Shown piece by piece: positions 22,569-33,854 of a DNA stretch of 64,000 nt (position 1 is its first letter; each line of letters begins with the position of its first letter). The position numbers were made by a program, and so were the translations under genes. Location: positions 358,844,696-358,908,695 of the forward strand of contig NC_057808.1 of the NCBI RefSeq assembly GCF_018294505.1, given 5' to 3'. The notes beneath the pieces are model-generated. The model was not told the origin of the DNA. It worked only from the letters and a program-made list of their open reading frames with translations, and searched no databases. This DNA comes from Triticum aestivum (lineage: Eukaryota; Streptophyta; Magnoliopsida; Poales; Poaceae).

Positions 22569-23909
22569 ATGGGTAGGAAACGCAAAATACCAAAAAAATT
22601 AGTTGTACCTACTGAACCAATGGTTGAAGAACCACTCAAATTCTATCACACTCCTGAAGCCTTTTAATTGGATCATCTTCGATCCCTTTGTGCTCGTGCT
22701 GAAACCCCAACTAGCTTAGTTGAGGGCAAATCTTTAGATGAGCATGCTTGTTTTGTGCAACGCCGCTTATCTCAAAAAGGGAAACTTTTACTGGATCAAA
22801 TTCATCGTTTGCAGTGCTATGCTTGGAATTTATGTGAAATATATGATGTTACTTCTTGTTCTGAAAACCCTAAGAAACACCTTCCCTACCAATGTGAGTT
22901 GAGCGATAATGGAATCGTATCTTCGTATGCTAAGGGTGTTTATTATTACTATGATGTTCAACAAACTGAAGAATTTGTTTCTTTTAAGGGTGCTTATGAA
23001 ATTGCTTCTTTGATTGAAAAGTATGATGCTACTCTTTACAAATCTGAAAATTTTGCCATACTTGAATATTGTTATGATAATTATGCTTCTACTGCCTATG
23101 TTAAACCTTATATTGAGGACTCCCCCGCTGTCCAAGAAGAGACTAATATTTTGCAGGATTCTATGGAAGAAGGAACTAATGACATTGTGAGATCATTGGA
23201 TGAAAAAGATGAGGAGGAGAGCGAAGAACAAAAGGAGGAAGAGCGGATTGATCACCCGTGCCCACCTTCTAATGAGAGTAACTCTTCAACTCATACATTG
23301 TTTAATTTCCCTTCGTGCTTACCGAAGGATGAATGCTATGATAATTGTTAGGATCCCGTTGATTCTTTTGAAATATCCCTTTTTGATGATGCTTGCTATG
23401 TTTGTGGCAAAGATGCCAATATGAATTATGCTTATGGAGATGAAATTGCTATAGTTCCTTATGTTAAACATGAAATTGTTGCTATTGCACCCACACATGA
23501 TAGTCCTATTATGTTTTTGAATTCTCCCGACTACACTATATCGGAGAAGTTTGCCCTTATTAAGGATTATATTGATGGGTTGCCTTTTACTACTACACAT
23601 GATGATTTTGATAGATATAATATGCATGTGCTTGCTGCTCCTACTTGCAATTATTATGAGAGAGTAACTATATCTCCACCTCTCTATGTTTCCCATACGA
23701 TAAAATTGCAAGAAACTGTTTACACTATGCCTTGGCCTTTACTAGGTGTGCATGAATTGTTCTTGTATGACATGCCGATGCATAGGAAGAGAGTTAGACT
23801 TCGTAATTACATGATATATGTTACTTTGTGCTCACCACTAAATCACAAATCATTGTTAATTAAAATTGGCTTTGATATACCTTGGGATCCGGGTGGATTC
23901 ATTACTTGA
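22569..23909 (+). pseudogene. element-encoded protein of unknown function, two stops
   Basis: The frame begins at ATG 22569 (MGRKRKIPKK, basic) and would encode 446 residues, ending IPWDPGGFIT at 23909. Two in-frame stops break it: TAA at 22665-22667 and TAG at 23349-23351. The minus-strand sister copy is intact at both places and broken at others. Visible features are a cysteine cluster (CYAWNLCEIYDVTSC), a glutamate-rich region before DHPCPPSNES, and a histidine/tyrosine-rich C terminus (HRKRVRLRNYMIYVTLC). It has no known catalytic motif. It may be a structural or gag-like product, but that is only a guess from position just after the primer-binding site. Confidence 0.72.
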
Positions 23910-26900
23910 GCACTATATGCCTAGCTTAATGGCTTTAAAGTAAGCGCTATCAGGGAGACAACCCGGAAGTTTTAGAGAGTCATTTATTTCTGTTGAGTGC
24001 TTTCATATAGTTTAAAAACAAAAAAATAAAGAGGGTAACCCAAAACTTTTCAAAAAGGGAAGTGAAAGTGAGAGAGACAAGCATTGTTGAAGTGGGGGAG
24101 CTCCTTGAACTTTGTTCATCCTCACGGAAACTTTGTGAATATTGATTACAGAAACTTTTCAACAAAGATAATTATCCCCTTGTAAAATTCCATTGTATTA
24201 TAAAAATAATGTGCCAAGGTTTGCCTTTAGGATGTTTACAATGCTTGTTGGTTTGTGCGGTGCAGGACAGAAACTTTGGCTGTAGTGCGTGATTTTACAT
24301 TTTTACTGGAACGTCAAATGGTTCTGAAACTATTTGCACTGTCTTTCCATACAAATTTCTTATTTTTCCTAATTTTTGCAGAATTTTTGGAGTACCAGAA
24401 GTATGGTGAATGTTCAGATTACTACAGACTGTCCTGTTTAAGACATATTCTGTTTTTGATGCATAGTTTGCTTGTTTTGATGAAACTATCGATTTATATC
24501 AGTGGATTAAGCCATGGAAAAGTTATATTACAGTAGCTAAAATTCAAAAACAAAATATGAATTGGTTTGCAACAGTACTTAGATTAGTGATTTGCTTTAT
24601 TATACTAACGGATCTTACGGAGCTTTCTGTTGAGTTTTGTGTGGATGAAGTGTTCGAAGCTCGAGGAGGTCTCGGTGTGAGGAGAAGAAGGAGAGGCAAG
24701 AGCTCAAGCTTGGGGATGCCCAAGGCACACCAAGTAAATATTCAAGGAGACTCAAGCGTCTAAGCTTGGGGAGGCCCCGGAAGGCATCCCATCTTTCTTC
24801 AACAAGTATCGGTATGTTTTCGGATTCGTTTCATTCATGCGATATGTGCAAATCTTGGAGCGTCTTTTGCATTTAGTTTTCACTTTTTCTTTTATGCACC
24901 ATGCTGGTATGAGATAGTCCTTGGTTGATTTATAGAATTCTCTTTGCACTTCACTTAAATCTTTTGAGTATGGCTTTATAGAATGCTTCATGTGCTTCAC
25001 TTATATCATTTGAAGTTTGGATTGCCTGTTTCTCTTCACATAGAAAACCGCCATTTGTAGAATGCTCTTTTGCTTCACTTATATTTGTTAGAGCGTGGGC
25101 ATATCTTTTGTAGAAAGAATTAAACTCTCTTGCTTCACTTATATCTATTTAGAGAGATGACAGGAACTAGTCATTCACATGGTTAGTCATAAAATCCTAC
25201 ATAAAACTTGTAGATCACTGAATATGATATGTTTGATTCCTTGCAATAGTTTTGCGATATAAAGGTGGTGATATTGGAGTCGTGCTAGTTGAGAAATTGT
25301 GAAATTGAGAAATACTTGTGTTGAGGTTTGCAAGTCCCGTAGCATGCACGTATGGTGAACCGTTATGTAACGAAGTTGGAGCATGAGGTATTTATTGATT
25401 GTCTTCCTTATGAGTGGCGGTCGGGGACGAGTGGTGGTCTTTTCCTACCAATCTATCCCCCTAGGAGCATGCGCGTAGTACTTTGTTTCGATGACTAATA
25501 GATTTTTGCAATAATTATGTGAGTTCTTTATGACAAATGTTGAGTCCATGGATTATACGCACTCTCACCCTTCCATCATTGCTAGCCTCTTCGGTACCGT
25601 GCATTGCCCTTTCTCACCTCAAGATTTGGTGCAAACTTCACCGGTGCATCCAAACCCCGTGATACGATACGCTCTATCACACATAAACCTCCTTATATCT
25701 TCCTCAAAACAGCCACCATACCTGCCTATCATGGCATTTCCATAGCCATTCCGAGATATATTGCCATGCAACTTCCATCATCATCATATACATGACTTGA
25801 GCATTTATTGTCATATTGCTTTGCATGATCGTAAGATAGCTAGCATGATGTTTTCATGGCTTGTTCTTTTTTGATGTCATTGCTACGCTAGATCATTGCA
25901 CATCCTGGTACACCGCCAGAGGCATTCATATAGAGTCATATCTTTGTTCTAGTATCGAGTTGTAATATTGAGTTGTAAGTAAATAGAAGTGTGATGATCA
26001 TCATTATTAGAGCATTGCCCCAGTTTGGAAAGGATGATGGAGACTATGATTCCCCCATAAGTCGGGATGAGACTCCGGACTTTAAAAATAAATAAAAGAG
26101 GCCAAAGAAGCCCAAATAAAAAAAAGAGGCCAAAGAAGCCCACCAAAAAAAGAAAGAAAACAAAAAAATGAGAGAAAAAGGAGAAGGGGCAATGTTACTA
26201 TCCTTTTACCACACTTGTGCTTCAGAGTAGCACCATGTTCTTCGTATAGAAAGTCTCTTGAGTTATCACTTTCATATACTAGTGGGAATTCTCATTATAG
26301 AACTTGGCTTGTATATTCCAATGATGGGCTTCCTCAAATGCCGTAGGTCTTCATAAGCAAGCAAGTTGGATGCACACCCACTTAGTTTCAGTTTGAGATT
26401 TCATACACTTATAGCTCTAGTGCATCCGTTGCATGGCAATCCCTACTCCTCACATTGACATCAATTGATGGGAATCTCCATAGCCCGTTGATTAGCCGCG
26501 TCGATGTGAGACTTTCTCCTTTTTTGTCTTCTCACACAAACCTCCATCATCATATTCTATTCCACCCATAGTGCTATGTCCATGGCTTGCGCTCATGTAT
26601 TGCGTGAGGGTTGAAAAGGCTAAAGCGCGTTAAAAAGTATGAACCAATTGCTCGGCTTGTCATCGGGGTTGTGCATGATTTGAATGCTTTGTGTGGTGAA
26701 GATGGAGCATAGCCAGACTATATGATTTTGTAGGGATGAGCTTTCTTTGGATATGTTATTTTGATAAGACATAATTGCTTGGTTGGTATGCTTGAAGTAT
26801 TATTGTCTTAATGTCAAATGATAGACTATTGCTTTGAATCACTCGTGTCTTAATATTCATGCCATGATTAGATTGTGTGATCAAGATTATGCTAGGTAGC

Positions 26901-26954
26901 ATTCCACATCAAAAATTATCTTTTTTATCACTTACCTACTCGAGAACGAGCAGG
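23910..26954 (+). other. non-coding interior of the WHAM-like element
   Basis: About 3 kb has no supported gene. It contains the four-unit tandem array at 24940-25160, an A-rich stretch with repeated AAAGAGGCCAAAGAAGCCCA (26095-26140), and otherwise AT-rich filler shared with the minus-strand sister as far as 25792. Confidence 0.7.
24940..25160 (+). repeat. four degenerate tandem repeats of about 60 bp
   Basis: CTTCACTTA(A/T)AT recurs near 24953, 24997, 25075 and 25134, alternating with TAGAATGCT-type blocks. It corresponds to the array at 16090-16310 in the opposite element. Confidence 0.75.
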
Positions 26955-26972
26955 AATTAAGCTTGGGGATGC
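26955..26972 (+). other. polypurine tract
   Basis: AATTAAGCTTGGGGATGC abuts the 3' LTR. It is the usual plus-strand primer position in these gypsy elements. Confidence 0.7.
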
Positions 26973-28494
26973 TAATACGTCTCCGTCGTATCTATAATTT
27001 TTGATTGTTCCATGCAAATATTATACAACTTTCATATACTTTTGGCATCTTTTTATACTATTTTTGGGACTAACATATTGATCCAAGTGCCCAGTGCCAG
27101 TTCCTGTTTGTTGCATATTTTTGTTTCAAAGAAACCCCATATCAAACGGAGTCCAAACGGGATAAAACAGATGGAGAATATTTTTGGAATATTTGTGAAA
27201 TATGGGAAGAAGAATCAACGCGAGAAGGTGCCGGAGGGGCCACAAGGCAGGGGGGCGCACCTGCCCCCTGGGCGCGCCCCTGACCCTCGTGGGCCCCCGT
27301 AAGGCGGTTGCTGCTCTTCTTTGGCCGCAAGAAAGCTAATTTTTGGAGAAAAATCTAGGCGAAGGTTTCAATCCAATCGGAGTTACGGATCTCCGGATAT
27401 ATAAGAAACGGTGAAAGGGCAGAATCCGAGAACGCAGAAACAGGGAGAGACAGAGAGACAGATCCAATATCGGAGGGGCTCTCGCCCCTCCCATGCCATG
27501 GAGACGAAGGACCAGAGGGGAAAGCCTTCTCCCATCTAGGGAGGAGGTCAAGGAAGAAGAAGAAGGAGGGGGCTCTCTCCCCCTCGCTTCTGGTGGCGCC
27601 GGAACGCCGCCGGGGCCATCATCATCACCGCCATCTACACCAACAACTTCACCGCCATCATCACCAACTCTTCCCCCCTCTATGCAGCGGTGTAACCCCT
27701 CTTTTACCCGCTATAATATCTACTTAAACATGGTGCTCAACGCTATATATTATTTCCCAATGATGTATGGCTATCCTATGATGTTGAGTAGATCCGTTTT
27801 GTCCTATGGGTTAATTGATGATCGTGATTGGTTTGAGTTGCATGTTTTATTATTGGTGCTGTCCTATGGTGCTCTCCATGTCGCGCAAGCATGAGGGATC
27901 CCCGCTGTAGGGTTTGTAATATGTTCATGATTTGCTTATGGTGTGTGGCATGAGTGACAAAAGCACATACCTGAGTAAGTAGGTTGTTTGCGTATGGCAA
28001 TAAAGAGGACTTGATACTTTAATGCTATGGTTGGGTTTTACCTTAATGATCCTTAGTAGTTGCAGACGCTTGCTAGAGTTCCAATCATTAGTGCATTTGA
28101 TCCAAGTAGAGAAAGTATGTTAGCTTATGCCTGTCCCTCATATAAAATTGCAATAACGATTATCGGTCTAGTTATCGATTGCCTAGGGACAAATAACTTT
28201 CTCGTAACAAAAAGCTCTCTACTAAAACTAATTTAGTTGTGTCTTTATCTAAACAGACCCTACTTTTTATTTATGTGCTCTTTATTATCTTGCAAACCTA
28301 TCCAAAAACACCTACAAAGTACTTCTAGTTTTATACTTGTTCTAGGTAAAGCGAACGTCAAGCGTGCGTAGAGTTGTATCGGTGGTCGATAGAACTTGAG
28401 GGAATATTTGTTCTACATTTAGCTCCTCGTTGGGTTCGACACTCTTACTTATCGACAGAGGCTACAATTGATCCCCTATACTTGTGGGTTATCA
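26973..28494 (+). repeat. 3' LTR of the WHAM-like element (1522 bp)
   Basis: It starts TAATACGTCTCCGTCG, so the first dinucleotide TG has mutated to TA. It ends GTGGGTTATCA, followed by the target duplication ACCTC. Confidence 0.9.
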
Positions 28495-28728
28495 ACCTCT
28501 CACTGGTGCTAGCATTGTAGCAGCGCGACGACCGAGAGAGCGCCACCCGCGCGGCATCCTGGTGCAAGCGACTGCTCCGCGTTAACGACACCACAACCAT
28601 CCTTCCGTCCACCACCCACATTAATGACACGCAGCTGACGACGAACCTACTCCGGCGCCAGCGTCCATCCGTTTGGCGTGGCTCATTGCCATTCACCAGC
28701 TATATTAACATGAGCCCCAGCTCCCAGC
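28495..28728 (+). other. low-copy target DNA between two gypsy elements
   Basis: It continues the dispersed repeat unit (ACCTCTCACTGGTGCTAGC), then has a TATA-like TATATTAAC near 28701. It ends with CCAGC (28724-28728), the left target duplication of the Fatima-like element. Target DNA resumes at 59984. Confidence 0.6.
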
Positions 28729-29206
28729 TGAGGGAGTCCTGGACTAAGGGGTCCTTGGGCATCCGGCCTATTAGTCATGGGCTGGACTGATGGGTTGTGA
28801 AGATACAAAGACCGAAGACTCTACCCGTGTCCGGATGGGACTCTCCTTGGCGTGGAGGGCAAGCTTGACGACCAAATATGAAGATTCCTTTCTTTGTAAC
28901 CGACTGTATGTAACCCTAGATCCTCCCGGTGTCTATATAAACCGGAGGACTTAGTCCGGAGGGAAGACTCATTACCATAGTCATACAGGCTTGACTTCTA
29001 GGGTTTTAGCCATTACGATCTCGTGGTAGATCAACTCTTGTAATACTCATATTCATCAAGATCAATCAAGCAGGAAGTAGGGTATTATCTCCATAGAGAG
29101 GGCCCGAACCTGGGTAAACATCGTGTCCTTTGTCTCCTGTTACCATCGACCTTAGACGCACAGTTCGAGACCCCCTACCCGAGATCCACCAGTTTTGACA
29201 CCGACA
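28729..29206 (+). repeat. 5' LTR of the Fatima-like element (478 bp)
   Basis: It starts TGAGGGAGTCCTGGACTAAG and ends GTTTTGACACCGACA. A TATA box (TATATAA) is at 28934-28940. Confidence 0.93.
28934..28940 (+). promoter_or_regulatory. TATA box of the 5' LTR
   Basis: TATATAA within GTGTCTATATAAACCGG, central in the LTR. It is the likely promoter for the genomic and gag RNA. Confidence 0.65.
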
Positions 29207-29224
29207 TTGGTGCTTTCATTGGGA
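29207..29224 (+). other. putative primer-binding site
   Basis: TTGGTGCTTTCATTGGGA directly follows the LTR, where minus-strand priming occurs. I cannot name the tRNA with confidence. Confidence 0.55.
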
Positions 29225-29254
29225 GTTCCACTGTGCCATCCCCAAAAGGTTTTG

Positions 29255-31699
29255 ATGGCTCCTTCAATCATCCACGGTGATGGTGTCCAAGGAAAAACCT
29301 TCCTCCCCGGACAGATCTTCGTGTTCGGCGGCTTCGCACTGCAGGACAACTCGCTTGGCTATCTGGAGCAGATCGACAGCTACGCCCCTGGCCATCAGGT
29401 CAGATTCGGAAGCTTGAACTACAACGCGAACATCCATGGAGACCTGATCTTTGATGGATTCGAGACCGCGGCGATCGCTCCCCGTCACCCTGATGAACAT
29501 CACTTAAATCCGTCATCGGACCACATCCAGGAGATAACCTCCGTTACTGCTCTGGCCTTAGATCCGGAGCAGACCGCGCCATCCGAGGACGGGAAACTCA
29601 ACCTCGCCATGGAGGTTACATATTCCGCGGCGTTTGAGCCGCACACAGACTTAACCTCATGTGATGTCCATATCACCGGAACTTCGAACTCGTCTCCGGC
29701 TATAAGCTCCGAACCATGTGCGTCCGCGGACGCCGAGCCTGATCAGTTATCGATCTTCGAATTCAGCGCCACAGACATCTTCCGGCACCCGCCTTTAGGC
29801 GATGTGTTAAACTCATTAAGAAATCTATCCTTAGTGGAGGGCTCACAGCCGAACCATGTCCGGTTCGAACTGGAGGCTGAGGACGGGGAATTCCGCTTCC
29901 CACCCGCCACCCACTATATAGCCACTGTCGAGGACTTGACCTACATGCTCGATTATGGCTCTGAAGATATCGATGGTATGGACGACGACGATGCCGATGA
30001 GGAGCAGAGCCAAAACCCGCCATTTATTGGACGCTGGACGGCCACTTCTTCGTACGATGTGTACATGGTGGATACACCCAAAGCAACTAACGACGATGAC
30101 AAAGAAAATCCAGTTGAGAATAAACCTCCTGAGACGCAGCCCAAACGCCGGCGTCCTCGGCGCCGCTCTAAGTCACGTCGTTCAAAAGACAGCAATACTG
30201 GCACCAGAGAAAATAATACTCCGGACGATGCTGAAAACAGTGAAGACCCTGTTGAGGTAACATCCGAAAAGGAGGAACAAGAAAACGGGCAAGTTAGCCC
30301 CGATGAACAGGCCATGCTCAACGACTCGGAGGACGGTAGTTATCGTCCGCTCTCCGAGGATGAAGAAAGCCTCGATAATGAGGATTTCATCGTGCGCGAG
30401 GAACCTCTCGCGCAGGAGCGCTTCAAGCACCAGCTAATAGCCACTTCAAGGAGCTTGAAAAACAAGCATCAGCAGCTTCAAGCTGACCAAGATCTGCTCA
30501 TCGACAGATGGACTGACGTCCTGGCAGCCGAGGAATACGGCCTCAGGTGCCCAGCAAAGAGATACCCGAAGCGCAGATTGCTACCTCAGTTCGATGAGGA
30601 GGCGCCGGAGCCCATACCTCCCTCGCGTAATACGGCCAACCGACCACCACGCGGTCGGGATAAAGCGGCAACTCAGGCCGAACAGCAGCCCGCCCCACCG
30701 CAACGTAAAAACAGTGACAAAACAACTCGGGGTTATACATATGACCTCCGGCAAGACCTGGACAGTAGAACAGGATATACCAGATCGATCTACGGATCGC
30801 GAGGACGTGCTTCGACACGTGATGATGGCTATCTATTCGAATGTAACAAGCCCGGGCAAGCCCGGGCCGAAAACCGCAGACGCACTCCATCGGAGCTACG
30901 TCGCGATGCGGCCCGATATAGAGGTGCCGCATACCCTCTTTGCTTCACTGACGAAGTAATGGATCATGAATTCCCAGAAGGGTTTAAACCCGTAAATATA
31001 GAATCATACGATGGGACAACAGACCCCGCGGTATGGATCGAGGACTTCATTCTCCACATCCATATGGCCCGCAGAGATGACCTTCACGCCATCAAATACC
31101 TCCCACTAAAACTCAAAGGGCCAGCTCGGCACTGGCTAAACAGCCTGCCTGAAAATTCTATTGGCAGCTGGGAGGACCTGGAAGAAGCCTTTCTTGACAA
31201 CTTCCAAGGTACATACGTCCGACCACCAGATGCCGATGACTTGAGTCACATAGTCCAACAGCCTGGAGAATCTGCCAGGAAGTTCTGGACTAGGTTCTTA
31301 ACTAAAAAGAACCAGATCGTCGACTGTCCGTACGCTGAAGCCCTAGCGGCCTTTAAACACAGCATCCGCGATGAATGGCTCGCCCGCCACCTTGGCCAAG
31401 AAAAGCCAAAATCCATGGCAGCCCTCACGGCACTCATGACCCGCTTTTGCGCGGGTGAGGATAGTTGGCTGGCCCGCAGCAAAAACACAGCCAGCGAGGT
31501 AGGCACCTCAGAAGTCAAAAATAGCAACAGCAAGCTTCGACACAACAGACACAAGCGCCGATGTGATGGTGATAATACCGATGACACTACAGTCAACGCC
31601 GGATTCAGTGGCTCCATGTCCGGTCAGCGGAAGAAGCCGTATAAAAGAAACAATCAGGGACCATCCAGCTTGGACCGCATACTCGATCGTCCGTGCTAG
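29255..31699 (+). CDS. gag: gypsy Gag polyprotein, prematurely terminated
   Basis: The first ATG after the LTR (29255, MAPSIIHGDG) opens an 814-codon frame for the structural protein that packages element RNA into particles. The first 270 residues are variable and acidic. Around residues 270-390 come acidic/basic linkers, including a lysine/arginine-rich block KRRRPRRRSKSRRSK, a possible RNA-binding or nuclear signal. The retrotransposon Gag core lies at about 31020-31320 (WIEDFILHIHMARRDD, LKGPARHWLNSLP, SWEDLEEAFLDNFQ). The frame stops at TAG 31697-31699, just after the cysteine that should open the zinc knuckle. The remaining knuckle ligands follow in frame beyond the stop, so this is a nonsense mutation rather than the natural end. 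Frames starting earlier use TTG inside the LTR and are not credible. Confidence 0.88.
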   Translation: MAPSIIHGDGVQGKTFLPGQIFVFGGFALQDNSLGYLEQIDSYAPGHQVRFGSLNYNANIHGDLIFDGFETAAIAPRHPDEHHLNPSSDHIQEITSVTALALDPEQTAPSEDGKLNLAMEVTYSAAFEPHTDLTSCDVHITGTSNSSPAISSEPCASADAEPDQLSIFEFSATDIFRHPPLGDVLNSLRNLSLVEGSQPNHVRFELEAEDGEFRFPPATHYIATVEDLTYMLDYGSEDIDGMDDDDADEEQSQNPPFIGRWTATSSYDVYMVDTPKATNDDDKENPVENKPPETQPKRRRPRRRSKSRRSKDSNTGTRENNTPDDAENSEDPVEVTSEKEEQENGQVSPDEQAMLNDSEDGSYRPLSEDEESLDNEDFIVREEPLAQERFKHQLIATSRSLKNKHQQLQADQDLLIDRWTDVLAAEEYGLRCPAKRYPKRRLLPQFDEEAPEPIPPSRNTANRPPRGRDKAATQAEQQPAPPQRKNSDKTTRGYTYDLRQDLDSRTGYTRSIYGSRGRASTRDDGYLFECNKPGQARAENRRRTPSELRRDAARYRGAAYPLCFTDEVMDHEFPEGFKPVNIESYDGTTDPAVWIEDFILHIHMARRDDLHAIKYLPLKLKGPARHWLNSLPENSIGSWEDLEEAFLDNFQGTYVRPPDADDLSHIVQQPGESARKFWTRFLTKKNQIVDCPYAEALAAFKHSIRDEWLARHLGQEKPKSMAALTALMTRFCAGEDSWLARSKNTASEVGTSEVKNSNSKLRHNRHKRRCDGDNTDDTTVNAGFSGSMSGQRKKPYKRNNQGPSSLDRILDRPC

Positions 31700-32556
31700 A
31701 TACATGGCACCCCAGACAAACCAGCTAATCATACCAATAGAGATTGTTGGGTTTTTAACAAGCCGGCAAGGTAAACGCCGAGAACAAGGAAAAGGGATCG
31801 CAAAGCGAGGACGATGACGAGGAGCCCGGGCAACCGAACACAGGGGGACATAAAAAGTTTCCCCCTCAAGTCAAAACTGTGAACATGATATATGCTACAC
31901 ACATCCCCAAAAGAGAGTGCAAGCGCGCACTCAGGGACGTTTACGCGATAGAGCCAGTCGCCCCAAAATTCAATCCATGGTTGTCATGCCCGATCACCTT
32001 CGATCGACGGGATCATCCGACCAGTATCCGTCATGGCGGTTCAGCTGCGCTAGTCCTCGACCCAATCATTGATGGATTTCACCTGACGCGCGTCCTTATG
32101 GACGGGGGTAGCAGCCTCAATCTGCTCTATCGGGATACTGTGCGCAAAATGGGCATTAATCCATCACGGATCAAGACCACAAAGACTACCTTCAAAGGAG
32201 TCATACCAGGTGTAGAGGCCCGTTGTACGGGCTCAATCACACTAGATGTTGTCTTCGGATCTCCGGACAACTTCCGAAGCGAAGAGTTAATCTTCGACAT
32301 CGTCCCCTTTCGCAGCGGCTATCACGCACTGCTCGGACGGACCGCATTTGCTCGATTCAATGCGGTGCCACACTATGCTTATCTCAAGCTCAAGATGCCC
32401 GGTTCATGCGGTGTCAAAATAGTCAATGGAAATACGGAACGCTCCCTCCATACAGAAGAGCACATCACTGCCTTAGCAGCAGAAGTACAGAGCGGCCTTC
32501 TCAAGCAGAACCTTAATTCGGCTGCCGAGCTTCCGGACACCATTAAGAGGGTCTGA
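31700..32556 (+). pseudogene. gag zinc knuckle remainder and retropepsin-like protease, frameshifted
   Basis: After the TAG at 31697 the gag frame continues with histidine and cysteine residues of a CxxH-x8-H-x4-C knuckle. It shifts frame at about 31755, where one A seems lost from an AAA run, and continues in the new frame as one open stretch to 32556. This part is an aspartic protease that would cut the polyprotein: VLMDGGSSLNLLY supplies the catalytic D-G-G in place of the usual D-S/T-G, and HALLGRTAFARFN is the second conserved strand. A stop (TGA) after DTIKRV ends it. Protease-region words continue for about 140 bp beyond with further stops. No polymerase follows. Confidence 0.82.
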
Positions 32557-33854
32557 ACTATTCTGCAGCAGGACAGCCCGGCTCGTCAGGAGTTCGACTA
32601 GCAATTTAGCCTCCGTCTCAGTCCCGATCAAGCGGTGGCATTCGTACCGCACGTACATAACTACGCACTCAAAATTCCATGGGCATCGACGGAGGCATAG
32701 CTAGCTTGTGATCCACAGTACGGCTCAACCGGCACCGGATACAGACATACTTTCACTTTTCCTCTTTTCCCTTTTCAGGTTTTTAATCCCGCAGCCCCCA
32801 TCTGATAGCCTGATCACCAGTCCTCTTGAAGGACAAACACACCAAGACGGCAAGAAACACAGACGTATGGGGGACTTTCTAGGTGGTTTCGTTAACGATC
32901 ACTCTACCTGTTTTTCAGGACCCACATGCAGCTCTCCCTTGGTTTTGGCATGTTAAATAGCATGTTGCTTATCGCACTACTTGTATCAATGCGTCTTGAC
33001 GTATTAATCAAATTACGATGGAAACAGTTCGCGGCCCGAGCTTTAGGGCCCCGGCGTATTACCTTTGCACCCTTTCTGTTTTCTTTCTTTTTTCCTTTTT
33101 CTTTCCCTCTTGTGGGTGACCTTATCAGATAGCACCCGTACACTTTGGTACGTTTCATATTTGCCAGGGGCTCCATAGCACCCCGCACTGCGGCAACAAA
33201 AGTCCGAACACTTTTTATAGTATAGTTCGGCACCCCGAATTTAGCACTATATGCACTGGCTCCGAATCATGTCTTTGGTCAATAGTTGGGTTGCCCGGCT
33301 CATGTGCTTGCTACCTTATGTTCTGCTATATCGGCTAAGGTAGTAAACTTAGAACTACTGGGATTGTGCCTTGGTTTATCCAAAGGAGCACCTCAGTAGA
33401 GAAAGCCAAAAACTGACTGTCATGATGCGGTGAGAGCCGGTCAGCTCTTTGGAGGTTGCAAATCGTTGGAGATTTTTTCTGCATTACACGAAGGATCGGT
33501 ACTTCCCGATCAGGCGCCTATAGCACTCTAGTTCGGATATTGGGGGCTGCACCAACATTTTTATTGTCAAACTCCTATGGCTAAGTGAGGGTGCTAAAGC
33601 CGCATAGTCTGATTTCCTGGTTCGTTGCGCTAAACAACTCCTTCAAGGACCATATAATTGGATCAAGAGTGTTTAGATTCCACCCCGAACACCTCCGTAC
33701 TACCTACATGGGGCAGAAGCCAACGACTAGCCAACTCTCAGATTTCATACAACACGGCCGCATAGGAGGTAATTTTTTTAAAAAAACACAAAAAATATTA
33801 TATTACATACCCGCTTTTGTTTTATCATACAAGGCAGAGGCAACTCGAATGCAT
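32557..33854 (+). other. non-coding gap where polymerase would lie
   Basis: About 1.3 kb between the protease remnant and the 3' end of the antisense gene. I see decayed protease tail to about 32700, pyrimidine-rich stretches (32745-32780, 33060-33115) and no RT, RNase H or integrase motif on either strand. The polymerase seems deleted or replaced. Confidence 0.65.

Larger units (their letters stand above)
20918..28494 (+). mobile_element. WHAM-like gypsy element, complete, non-autonomous (7577 bp)
   Basis: It has two LTRs, 20918-22444 and 26973-28494, flanked by the 5-bp duplication ACCTC at 20913-20917 and 28495-28499. Primer-binding site, one decayed ORF and polypurine tract are in the expected order. 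There is no protease, polymerase or integrase, so it would depend on another element. By eye the LTRs differ at about 4-5% of sites. Confidence 0.93.

Noticed and set aside
29195..29254. Gag start inside the 5' LTR
   Set aside because: That start is a TTG in LTR/primer-binding sequence; the first ATG after the LTR (29255) is in frame and fits the family.
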